A stretch of 64,000 bases of DNA, taken from NCBI GenBank assembly GCA_017991675.1, contig JAGOQB010000006.1, forward strand, positions 124,001 through 188,000. The letters run 5' to 3'. This document shows positions 57,935 through 64,000 of the stretch, piece by piece. Under the pieces are notes generated by a model. The model saw only the letters and a list, made by a program, of their open reading frames with translations, did not search any database and was not told the origin of the DNA. This DNA is from Phenylobacterium sp. GTDB taxonomy: Bacteria; Pseudomonadota; Alphaproteobacteria; Caulobacterales; Caulobacteraceae. Each line of letters begins with the position of its first letter. Position 1 is the stretch's first letter. A program made the translations under genes and the position numbers.

Positions 57935-59326
57935 ATGACCGCGACCCGCACCGAGACCGACACCTTCGGACCCATCGAGGTCGCGAACAATGTCTATTGG
58001 GGCGCGCAGTCGCAGCGCTCGATCGGCAACTTCAAGATCGGTTGGGAACGCCAGCCCAAGTCGGTGATCCGCGCCCTGGGCATCGTCAAGCGCGCCGCCG
58101 CCGAAGCCAATATGGAGCTCGGCAAGCTCGACCCGAAGATCGGCGCGGCCATCGTCGCCGCCGCCCAGGAAGTCATCGACGGCAAGCTCGACGACCACTT
58201 CCCGCTGGTGGTCTGGCAAACGGGGTCCGGCACCCAGTCGAACATGAACGCCAACGAGGTGATCTCGAACCGCGCCATCGAGATGCTGGGCGGGGTCATG
58301 GGCTCCAAGAGCCCGGTCCACCCGAACGACCACGTCAACATGAGCCAGTCGTCCAACGACACCTATCCGACGGCCATGCACGTCGCCTGCGCCGAGCAGC
58401 TCGCCAAGGAGCTGATGCCGGCGCTGGAACACCTGCACGCGGCCCTCAAGGTCAAGGTCAAGGCCTTCGACCACATCATCAAGATCGGCCGCACCCACAC
58501 CCAGGACGCCACGCCCCTGACGCTGGGCCAGGAATTTTCCGGCTACTCGCAGCAGGTCGCCAACGGCGTGCGCCGGATCAAGGACACCCTCTACGGCCTC
58601 TATGAGCTGGCCCAGGGCGGCACCGCGGTCGGCACTGGCCTCAACGCCCCGGTCGGCTTCGCTGAGCTGGTCGCCAAGAAGATCGCCGACATCACCCACC
58701 TGCCGTTCGTGACCGCCCCGAACAAGTTCGAGGCCCTGGCCGCCCACGACGCCATGGTCTTCAGCCACGGCGCGATCAACACCGTCGCCGGCTCGCTGTT
58801 CAAGATCGCCAACGACATCCGCTTCCTGGGCTCGGGCCCGCGCTCGGGCCTCGGCGAACTGGCCCTGCCGGAGAACGAGCCCGGCTCGTCGATCATGCCG
58901 GGCAAGGTCAACCCGACCCAGTGCGAGGCCCTGACCATGGTCTGCACCCAGGTGTTCGGCAACAACGCCACGCTGACCTTCGCCGGCGCCTCGGGCCATT
59001 TCGAGCTCAACGTCTTCAATCCGGTGATGGCCTACAACTTCCTGCAGTCCTGCCGCCTGCTGGCCGACGCCTCGATCTCGTTCACCGACAACTGCGTGGT
59101 CGGCATCGAGGCCCGCGAGGACAACATCAAGGCCGCGCTCGAACGCTCGCTGATGCTGGTCACCGCCCTAAACAGCAAGATCGGCTACGACAACGCCGCC
59201 AAGATCGCCAAGACCGCGCACAAGAACGGCACCACCCTGCGCGATGAAGCCGTCGGCGGCGGCTACGTGACCAACGAAGAGTTCGACGCCCTGGTGCGCC
59301 CCGAAAAGATGATCAGCCCGGGCTGA
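57935..59326 (+). CDS. fumC: Fumarate hydratase class II
   Basis: 463 residues. Interconverts fumarate and malate in the citric-acid cycle without an iron-sulfur cluster. The signature [11 protein letters not shown] is present, with the active-site [16 protein letters not shown] and [11 protein letters not shown] segments. ATG 57935 was chosen because GGAG lies 12 bases upstream; an in-frame start 60 bases earlier lacks it. It precedes the ccdAB module by 49 bases. Confidence 0.97.
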   Translation: MTATRTETDTFGPIEVANNVYWGAQSQRSIGNFKIGWERQPKSVIRALGIVKRAAAEANMELGKLDPKIGAAIVAAAQEVIDGKLDDHFPLVVWQTGSGTQSNMNANEVISNRAIEMLGGVMGSKSPVHPNDHVNMSQSSNDTYPTAMHVACAEQLAKELMPALEHLHAALKVKVKAFDHIIKIGRTHTQDATPLTLGQEFSGYSQQVANGVRRIKDTLYGLYELAQGGTAVGTGLNAPVGFAELVAKKIADITHLPFVTAPNKFEALAAHDAMVFSHGAINTVAGSLFKIANDIRFLGSGPRSGLGELALPENEPGSSIMPGKVNPTQCEALTMVCTQVFGNNATLTFAGASGHFELNVFNPVMAYNFLQSCRLLADASISFTDNCVVGIEAREDNIKAALERSLMLVTALNSKIGYDNAAKIAKTAHKNGTTLRDEAVGGGYVTNEEFDALVRPEKMISPG

Positions 59327-59342
59327 TCCAGGCCCTTTGCGT

Positions 59343-59374
59343 GACGGAGGCGCCTTTCCGGGTTAGCCTCCGTC
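59343..59374. promoter_or_regulatory. Inverted repeat at the ccdAB start, possible autoregulatory operator
   Basis: GACGGAGGC (59343-59351) and GCCTCCGTC (59366-59374) are a perfect 9-bp inverted repeat with a 14-base spacer, ending one base before the ccdA ATG. Toxin-antitoxin modules usually repress themselves through such repeats. As RNA, it would fold into a hairpin touching the start codon. Confidence 0.6.
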
Positions 59375-59375
59375 C

Positions 59376-59657
59376 ATGGGCAAGGCCGAACTGAAGATCG
59401 AGGTCGACGAGGCGCTTCTGGCCCACGCCCGTGAGCGTGGCCTCGACATCGCTGGGGTCGTCGAAGACGCGCTCAGGCAGGCCCTGCCGCCGCGCGGCGT
59501 CGCCGAAGACGGCGCGCCGGACTTCGCCGTCGAGCAGGCGCTGAGCGACGAAGAAAAGGCCCGCCGCTGGGCCGAAGAGAACGCCGAAGCGATCAAGGCG
59601 AACCGCGAGCGGATCGAGGAGTTCGGCATTTTTGGCGAAGACTTGCGAACCTGGTAG
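59376..59657 (+). CDS. ccdA: CcdA-type antitoxin
   Basis: 93 residues. Binds and neutralises CcdB and, with it, represses the operon. The N-terminal ribbon-helix-helix region is LKIEVDEALLAHARERGLDIAGVVEDALRQAL. The C-terminal toxin-wrapping tail LSDEEKARRWAEENAEAIKANRERIEEFGIFGEDLRTW is typical of CcdA. Its TAG overlaps the GTG start of ccdB by one base, showing tight coupling. It is longer than the usual 72-80 residues. Confidence 0.85.
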   Translation: MGKAELKIEVDEALLAHARERGLDIAGVVEDALRQALPPRGVAEDGAPDFAVEQALSDEEKARRWAEENAEAIKANRERIEEFGIFGEDLRTW

Positions 59658-59968
59658 TGCGCCAGTTCGACGTATTCGAGAATCCGTCCAGGCGCTCTCG
59701 CCCCATCGCGCCCTACATAGTTGTGCTGCAGTCTCACCTCCTGGCGGCTGCCCCAACTGTCGTGGCGGCGCCGCTCATTCGTGACGACCGACGGTCGAAC
59801 TACTCGGCAATCAGCGTCGTAGCGTCGTTCAGAGGCGAATCTTTCATTGTGGTGATTCCGGAACTGGCCGCTCTGGATCCCATCCTGCTTCGACGACCAA
59901 TCGGCAACCTTCGCGAACACGAAGACGCCATACGCCGCGCCCTCGACAGGCTCTTTACCGGCTTCTGA
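59657..59968 (+). CDS. ccdB: CcdB-type toxin
   Basis: 103 residues. CcdB poisons DNA gyrase. The start RQFDVFENPSRRSRPIAPYIVVLQSHLLAAAPTVVAAPLI and the end PRRPIGNLREHEDAIRRALDRLF match the fold (first residue GTG-encoded). The last three residues read Thr-Gly-Phe where the F-plasmid protein has Trp-Gly-Ile, the residues needed for gyrase poisoning. It may be a weakened, differently aimed or decayed toxin. The ccdAB order is standard; the polyprenyl synthase gene follows convergently 2 bases later. Confidence 0.85.
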   Translation: MRQFDVFENPSRRSRPIAPYIVVLQSHLLAAAPTVVAAPLIRDDRRSNYSAISVVASFRGESFIVVIPELAALDPILLRRPIGNLREHEDAIRRALDRLFTGF

Positions 59969-59970
59969 GC

Positions 59971-60987
59971 CTATGCCTTCCGCTGCACGGCGAAGTCGGC
60001 CAGGTTCTCCAGCGCCGGGCGCCAGCTGTTGCTCGACGCGAAATCGGCCAGCTGCGCCTTGGCGGTCGCCGCATAGTCGCCGGCCAGGGCCAGGGTCGCG
60101 GCGTCCGCGCCGGTCGAGGCGACCAGGCCGCGGGCGCGTTCGAAATCCTCGTCGGTCTGCTCGCGGCGGCCGACCGTACGATCCCAGAACGGCTTCTCGG
60201 CCGCGCCGGTCTTGGCGATGGCCAGCAGCAGCGGCAGCGTCGCCTTGCCTTCCCGGAAGTCGTCGCCGGCGTTCTTGCCCAGGGTCGCGGCGTCGCCGCT
60301 GTAGTCGAGGGCGTCGTCGACCAGCTGGAACGCCAGGCCCAGGTCCTGGCCGAACTTGCGCAGCGCCTCGCGGCGCTCGGGGCTGGCTCCGGCCGACACC
60401 GCGCCGGCCTCGGCGGCGGCGGCGAACAGCTCGGCGGTCTTGGCCTTGATGATCTCCAGATAGAGATCCTGCGACAGGTTCAGGTCGTGGGCGCGGGTCA
60501 GCTGCAGCACCTCGCCCTCGGCGATCACCCGGCTGGCCCGGGCCAGGATCTCCAGCGCCGGCATCGACCCGGCCTCGACCATCAGCTCGAAGGCGCGCGC
60601 GAACAGGAAGTCGCCCACCAGCACGCTTGCCGGCGCGCCCCAGATCAGGTGCGCGGCGACCTTGCCGCGACGCAGTTGCGAGGAGTCGACCACGTCGTCG
60701 TGCAACAGGGTGGCGGTGTGGATGAACTCGACCGCCGCGGCCAGCTTCAGGCAGGCGTCGTCCTGGGCCCCGGCGACCCGCGCGGCGGCGATGGTCAGCA
60801 GCGGCCGCAGACGCTTGGCCGACCCGCCGATCAGGTGCTCGGCCAGGGCCGGGATCACCGAAACGGGGCTCTGCATGCGATCGCGGATCAGGGCGTCGAC
60901 CTTGGCCATGTCGGGCTTCGCGAGCTCCAGGAGCCCGTCGATCGAGACGGGTTTTTCGCGGGCGATCGCGGCGCTGGCGGCGTCCAA
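59971..60987 (-). CDS. ispB: Polyprenyl (octaprenyl-type) diphosphate synthase
   Basis: 338 residues by the TTG start at 60987, preceded by GGAG at about −13. Makes the long isoprenoid side chain of ubiquinone. FARM/SARM region: LLHDDVVDSSQLRRGKVAAH, KTAELFAAAAEAGAV, and the second Asp-rich motif FQLVDDALDYSGD. An upstream in-frame TTG at 61101 would overlap the divergent methyltransferase promoter and is less likely. Divergent from that gene by about 115 bases. Confidence 0.88.
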   Translation of the reverse strand: MDAASAAIAREKPVSIDGLLELAKPDMAKVDALIRDRMQSPVSVIPALAEHLIGGSAKRLRPLLTIAAARVAGAQDDACLKLAAAVEFIHTATLLHDDVVDSSQLRRGKVAAHLIWGAPASVLVGDFLFARAFELMVEAGSMPALEILARASRVIAEGEVLQLTRAHDLNLSQDLYLEIIKAKTAELFAAAAEAGAVSAGASPERREALRKFGQDLGLAFQLVDDALDYSGDAATLGKNAGDDFREGKATLPLLLAIAKTGAAEKPFWDRTVGRREQTDEDFERARGLVASTGADAATLALAGDYAATAKAQLADFASSNSWRPALENLADFAVQRKA

Positions 60988-61101
60988 AATACCGAAACTC
61001 CAAGGCGTTCGGCGCCCCGCACAGGGGGGCCGGCGTTTGCGGGCGACAATGGTCACGGGATAGACCAGGGTCAAGGCGGGCTTAGCCGTCTCCGAGCGCA
61101 A

Positions 61102-61866
61102 ATGGAACCAGTGTCAGACCTGACAGACCCAGCAATTTCCGAAGACCGCCTACTCGGCGGGCGAGTGCTGCTACGCCAGGGTGTAAGGGGATACCGCGCC
61201 GGCATGGATGCGGCCCTGCTGGCGGCCGCCTGCGACGCTGCCGACGGCGCGCGGGTGCTGGAGGCCGGCTGCGGCGCCGGCGGGGCTCTGCTGGCCGCGG
61301 CGAGCCGCCGCCCGGGCGCCAGCTTCGTCGGCGTGGAGCGCGATCCGGCCGCCGCCGCCCTCGCCCGCCGCAACGTTGAGGCCAACGGCCTGCAGGCCCG
61401 CGTCGACATCCTGCAGGGCGACGTCGCCCTGCCCTTCAAGCACTTTGGCCTGGCCCCGTTCGATGCGGTCATGGCCAACCCGCCGTTCTTCGACGATCCG
61501 GGCGTCCTGCGCGCGCCGGCGCCCGAGAAGGCCGGCGCCTGGATGGCCGACGGCGGCCTGGCCGCCTGGACCGGCTTTCTGCTGAAGGCGGTTCGGGAGG
61601 GCGGCTCCGTCACCCTGATCCACCGCGCCGACCGCCTGTCCGACATCCTGGCCCTGCTCGCGCCCAAGGCCGGCTCGTTCCAGATCAGGCCGGTCCACGC
61701 CCACGCCGACGCGCCGGCCAAGCGCGTGCTGGTCCGCGCGATCAAGACCGGCAAGGCGCCGCTGCGGCTGCTGCCCGCGCTCGTCCTGCACCCGCGCGAC
61801 GGCGCCAAGCACACCGACGAGGCCGAGGCGATCCTGCGGGGCGAGGCCGCGCTCGGCTGGGGCTAG
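61102..61866 (+). CDS. TrmN6-like tRNA1(Val) adenine-N6 methyltransferase family protein
   Basis: 254 residues. SAM-dependent methyltransferase: VLEAGCGAGGALLAAASR binds SAM and VMANPPFFDD is the Asn-Pro-Pro-Phe catalytic motif of N6-adenine or N6-like methyltransferases. The C-terminal half (HAHADAPAKRVLVRAIK) matches COG4123. The target is probably tRNA, but other RNA/DNA N6 substrates are possible. Its TAG shares CTAG at 61863-61866 with the convergent thioesterase. Confidence 0.85.
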   Translation: MEPVSDLTDPAISEDRLLGGRVLLRQGVRGYRAGMDAALLAAACDAADGARVLEAGCGAGGALLAAASRRPGASFVGVERDPAAAALARRNVEANGLQARVDILQGDVALPFKHFGLAPFDAVMANPPFFDDPGVLRAPAPEKAGAWMADGGLAAWTGFLLKAVREGGSVTLIHRADRLSDILALLAPKAGSFQIRPVHAHADAPAKRVLVRAIKTGKAPLRLLPALVLHPRDGAKHTDEAEAILRGEAALGWG

Positions 61867-62690
61867 CTCTTGAACCACACCACCTGGTGCGAGACGGCCA
61901 GCAGCACGCCGTCGTCGGACCAGATCTCGGCGCTTTGGTCATTGAACCCATGGCGGAAGACGCGGGCGTCGGCCACGCCCAGCACCGGGCGCGCGCCCTG
62001 CCGCACCAGCGCCGCCTCATCAGCCATGAAGTAGCTCGACAGCGAAACCGTGGCGACCGGCGGAATGTCGCCGCGCACCTGTAGGATCTTCACGACGAAG
62101 GTGTCGCAAATCGCCGCCAGCGACACGTAGTCCAGGGGCCGCCGCGGCTCGTCCCGCACCCAGCTGTGCGACAGGGCCACCCCCGGCGCCTGCGGGCTCG
62201 CCGTCCCGGCGACTGGCTCCCCGCGCTCGAAGCGGAACTCGTAGCGGCCGCGCCAGCCGGACCGGCCGGCGGTGTCGAGCACCGGGGTTTCGGCGGCCGG
62301 CGGCACGCTCGGCGGCGCAGCCGCCGCATGGCTCCAGGTCTCGCGGTCCGGACCGGTGACCGTGCTGGCCGTAGTCACCACCGCCCCGGCCTGCAGCATC
62401 TCCACCTGCCAATGCTGGGTCGAGCGCCCGTCGCGCACCAGCCGCACTGTCACCTCGAACGCGCCCTCGGCCACCGCGGCGCAGAAATTGACCGTCTGCG
62501 CCACCGGCCGCCCGCGCCGTTGCGGATGATCGAGCACCGCCTTCATCAGGATCGCCGCGGTCGTCCCGCCGAACGGCCCGGCCATGTTCCAGTAGGCGGC
62601 GGACGTCGCGCCGCGATAGGCGCCCGGCCCCGTCGGCTCCAGGCGGACGGCGTCATCAAGCGGATGGAGTGCGATCGTGGCGTCGGTCAT
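61863..62690 (-). CDS. Acyl-CoA thioesterase (TesB/double hot-dog type)
   Basis: 275 residues. Two hot-dog halves: PTGPGAYRGATSAAYWNMAGPFGGTTAAILMKAV near the N-terminus and YVSLAAICDTFVVKILQVRGDIPPVATVSLSSYFM in the second half. It would hydrolyse acyl-CoA. ATG 62690 was chosen; an in-frame start at 62753 would cover the palindrome at 62723-62743. Its stop shares CTAG with the methyltransferase gene. Confidence 0.8.
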   Translation of the reverse strand: MTDATIALHPLDDAVRLEPTGPGAYRGATSAAYWNMAGPFGGTTAAILMKAVLDHPQRRGRPVAQTVNFCAAVAEGAFEVTVRLVRDGRSTQHWQVEMLQAGAVVTTASTVTGPDRETWSHAAAAPPSVPPAAETPVLDTAGRSGWRGRYEFRFERGEPVAGTASPQAPGVALSHSWVRDEPRRPLDYVSLAAICDTFVVKILQVRGDIPPVATVSLSSYFMADEAALVRQGARPVLGVADARVFRHGFNDQSAEIWSDDGVLLAVSHQVVWFKS

Positions 62691-62722
62691 CGGACCAACA
62701 TGACCGGCCGCGCCGCCGGCGT

Positions 62723-62743
62723 CGATGACCTCGCAGGTCATCG
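62723..62743. promoter_or_regulatory. 21-base palindrome in the divergent thioesterase/VOC region
   Basis: CGATGACCT and AGGTCATCG flank CGC. It lies 33 bases before the thioesterase ATG and 79 bases before the VOC gene, a suitable place for a dimeric regulator of either or both. A second, weaker inverted repeat (GGAAAG/CTTTCC, 62788-62805) lies nearer the VOC gene. No regulator gene is adjacent. Confidence 0.6.
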
Positions 62744-62821
62744 CTTTTTGCAAAGCGAATAGTTTACAAAATTAGTCGGTCATTTTAGGAAAGCATGAAC
62801 TTTCCAAATTAGGGGACCGCA

Positions 62822-63244
62822 ATGTCGCCGATCACTCTCGAACGACCGCCGCTGGCCGGGTGCATTCTGCGCGTGGTGCGGCCGACCGACCAGATGGACG
62901 CCGTCGTCGCCTTCTATCGCGACGGCCTGGGCTTTCCCGAGCTCACCCGCTTTGCCGACCACGACGGCTTCGACGGCGCGATCCTCGGCTTTCCGGGCGC
63001 GCCCTATCACCTGGAGTTCACCAGCGCCCGCGGCCGCCCCGCCGGCCGCGCGCCGACGCCCGACAACCTGCTGGTGGTCTACATGCCGGACTCCCGCGCC
63101 TGGAGCCGGATGATCGGGGTCATGCAGCGGCGCGGCCATCGCCCGGTGGACTCGTTCAATCCGTACTGGGATCGCGAGGGCGTCACCTACGAGGACCCCG
63201 ACGGCTATCGCGTGGTCCTCCATCAGGGGATCTGGCCGGTCTAG
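62822..63244 (+). CDS. VOC-family (glyoxalase/dioxygenase-like) protein
   Basis: 140 residues, one VOC (βαβββ) module pair. CILRVVRPTDQMDAVVAFYRDGLGFPELTRF begins the first half, and YEDPDGYRVVLHQGIWPV ends the second with the common D-x-D-G-x-R/K-V/I-x-L pattern. Metal ligands are not obvious, so glyoxalase, antibiotic-resistance-like or unrelated roles all remain possible. GGGGA precedes the ATG. It is followed by the second GCATTTTC repeat. Confidence 0.8.
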   Translation: MSPITLERPPLAGCILRVVRPTDQMDAVVAFYRDGLGFPELTRFADHDGFDGAILGFPGAPYHLEFTSARGRPAGRAPTPDNLLVVYMPDSRAWSRMIGVMQRRGHRPVDSFNPYWDREGVTYEDPDGYRVVLHQGIWPV

Positions 63245-63258
63245 AGCCTTTGAACTCA

Positions 63259-63305
63259 GGGCATTTTCTTCGCCGAACCGGAAGCCGCTTCGGCTGAAAA
63301 TGCTC
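63259..63305. repeat. Palindromic intergenic repeat, GCATTTTC family copy 2
   Basis: GCATTTTC (63261-63268) and GAAAATGC (63296-63303) flank a G+C-rich core. The left arm continues TTCGCCGAACCG and matches copy 1 (10133-10180) read on the other strand. It overlaps the last base of the otsA stop. Confidence 0.8.
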
Positions 63306-64000
63306 TAGCCGCCCGCCAGCGCCGTGACATAGGCGTCGCGCCAGGCCGACACGTCGGTCCGCCGCAGGTCGTCCATCAGCGCGCTCCAGCGGTCGACCCG
63401 CTCGGCCCGCTCCATGGCCAGGCCGCGCACGATGGCCTCGGCCACCTCTTCGCGGTTGAACGGGTTGACGATCAGCGCCTGGCCCATCTGCTCGCTGGCC
63501 CCGGCGAACTGCGACAGCACCAGCACGCCCGGGTCGGACGGATCCTGGGCGGCGACATACTCCTTGGCGACCAGGTTCATCCCGTCCCGCAACGGGGTCA
63601 CCAGGCCGATCTTGGCCGCGCGATAGACCCCGGCCAGCTCGTCGCGGCGATAGCCTCGGTTCACATAGCGGATCGGCACCCAGTCGACGGTCGCGAAGGC
63701 ACCGTTGATCCGCCCGGTCACCGCGTCCAGCCGCGCGCGGATCTCCTGATAGGCGTCGACCTCCTCGCGGCTCGGCGTCGCGATCTGCAGCAGGAACACC
63801 TGCTCGCGCAGCTCCTCGTGGTCGGTCAGCACCTGCTCATAGGCCAGGAACCGCTCCTCCAGCCCCTTGGAGTAGTCCAGGCGATCCACCCCGACGATCA
63901 TCGCCCGGCCGTTGAGGCTGGCCTGCATCCGCTCGAACTCGGCCTTAGCGACCTCGCCGGACGCGGCCGCCTCGAAGCTCTCCACGTCCAGCCCGATCGG
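63305..64000 (-). CDS. otsA: Trehalose-6-phosphate synthase (partial, 5' end outside the window)
   Basis: The last 231 residues of the GT20 enzyme that joins UDP-glucose and glucose-6-phosphate. The core VGVDRLDYSKGLEERFLAYEQVL, VDWVPIRYVNRGYRRDELAGVYRAAKIGLVTPLRDGMNLVAKEYVAAQDPSDPGVLVLSQFAGASEQMGQALIVNPF is the characteristic donor-binding half. The reading continues past the window edge (GLDVESFEAAASG). Trehalose acts in osmotic and desiccation stress. Confidence 0.93.
   Translation of the reverse strand, partial: PIGLDVESFEAAASGEVAKAEFERMQASLNGRAMIVGVDRLDYSKGLEERFLAYEQVLTDHEELREQVFLLQIATPSREEVDAYQEIRARLDAVTGRINGAFATVDWVPIRYVNRGYRRDELAGVYRAAKIGLVTPLRDGMNLVAKEYVAAQDPSDPGVLVLSQFAGASEQMGQALIVNPFNREEVAEAIVRGLAMERAERVDRWSALMDDLRRTDVSAWRDAYVTALAGG

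Overview
The window is about 70% GC and dense with genes. It looks like chromosome of a Caulobacterales alphaproteobacterium, Caulobacter or Phenylobacterium-like. The main reasons are a SciP-type CtrA inhibitor directly after the flagellar hook gene flgE, a PseG-type flagellin-sugar gene, ECF sigma/anti-sigma and HWE-kinase signalling genes, nadABC behind paired palindromes, and several palindromic intergenic repeats. No tRNA, rRNA, CRISPR array, insertion sequence or prophage block was seen. The genus is inferred.

Layout. 1-8.2 kb: 5' part of dnaG (minus strand, leaving the window), an HWE histidine kinase, a DUF808 membrane protein, an ECF41-type sigma gene broken by a frameshift and followed on its upstream side by an AhpD-like and a membrane protein gene, a HAD hydrolase and an alpha/beta hydrolase, and a PAS-HisKA-REC protein without an ATPase domain. 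8.2-18.6 kb: carA and carB, separated by a YbjN-like secreted protein, a sigma/anti-sigma pair and a cold-shock gene; then a small membrane protein, GNAT, SDR, AAA kinase-like and greA. 18.6-26.7 kb: ELM1-like, GNAT, pseG, trxB, a divergent murA-family gene, a basic protein, an N-acyl-D-amino-acid deacylase and another GNAT. 26.7-32.3 kb: a Gfo/Idh/MocA oxidoreductase convergent with a PIG-L deacetylase, a SleB cell-wall hydrolase and a divergent membrane hybrid kinase.

32.3-36.2 kb: the NAD biosynthesis operon nadA-nadB-nadC, with a plausible promoter and two ATGCTCA-type palindromes, then a small hydrophilic protein. 36.3-46.9 kb: a second hybrid kinase, a cluster of three DJ-1/PfpI-fold genes (one an AraC-type regulator), a DUF1003 protein, a second SleB hydrolase, a small lipoprotein, a secreted protein, uvrB and two tandem paralogous coiled-coil proteins. 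46.9-49.8 kb: GNAT, thiolase and mnmA. 49.8-57.4 kb: the flagellar block, flgK-flgL on the minus strand and fliK-flgD-flgE plus sciP on the plus strand, with a sigma-54 promoter before fliK. 57.4-64 kb: a RusA-like nuclease, fumC, a ccdAB toxin-antitoxin pair, a polyprenyl synthase, a tRNA-methyltransferase-like gene, an acyl-CoA thioesterase, a VOC protein and the 3' part of otsA.

Most of the content is core metabolism (pyrimidine/arginine precursor, NAD, fumarate, quinone side chain), envelope and cell-cycle/motility functions. The parts most worth a second look are the nad double operator, the broken ECF41 gene, the kinase lacking its ATPase domain, the ccdAB module with an altered toxin tail, the three-gene DJ-1 cluster, the tandem coiled-coil paralogues and the palindromic repeats.
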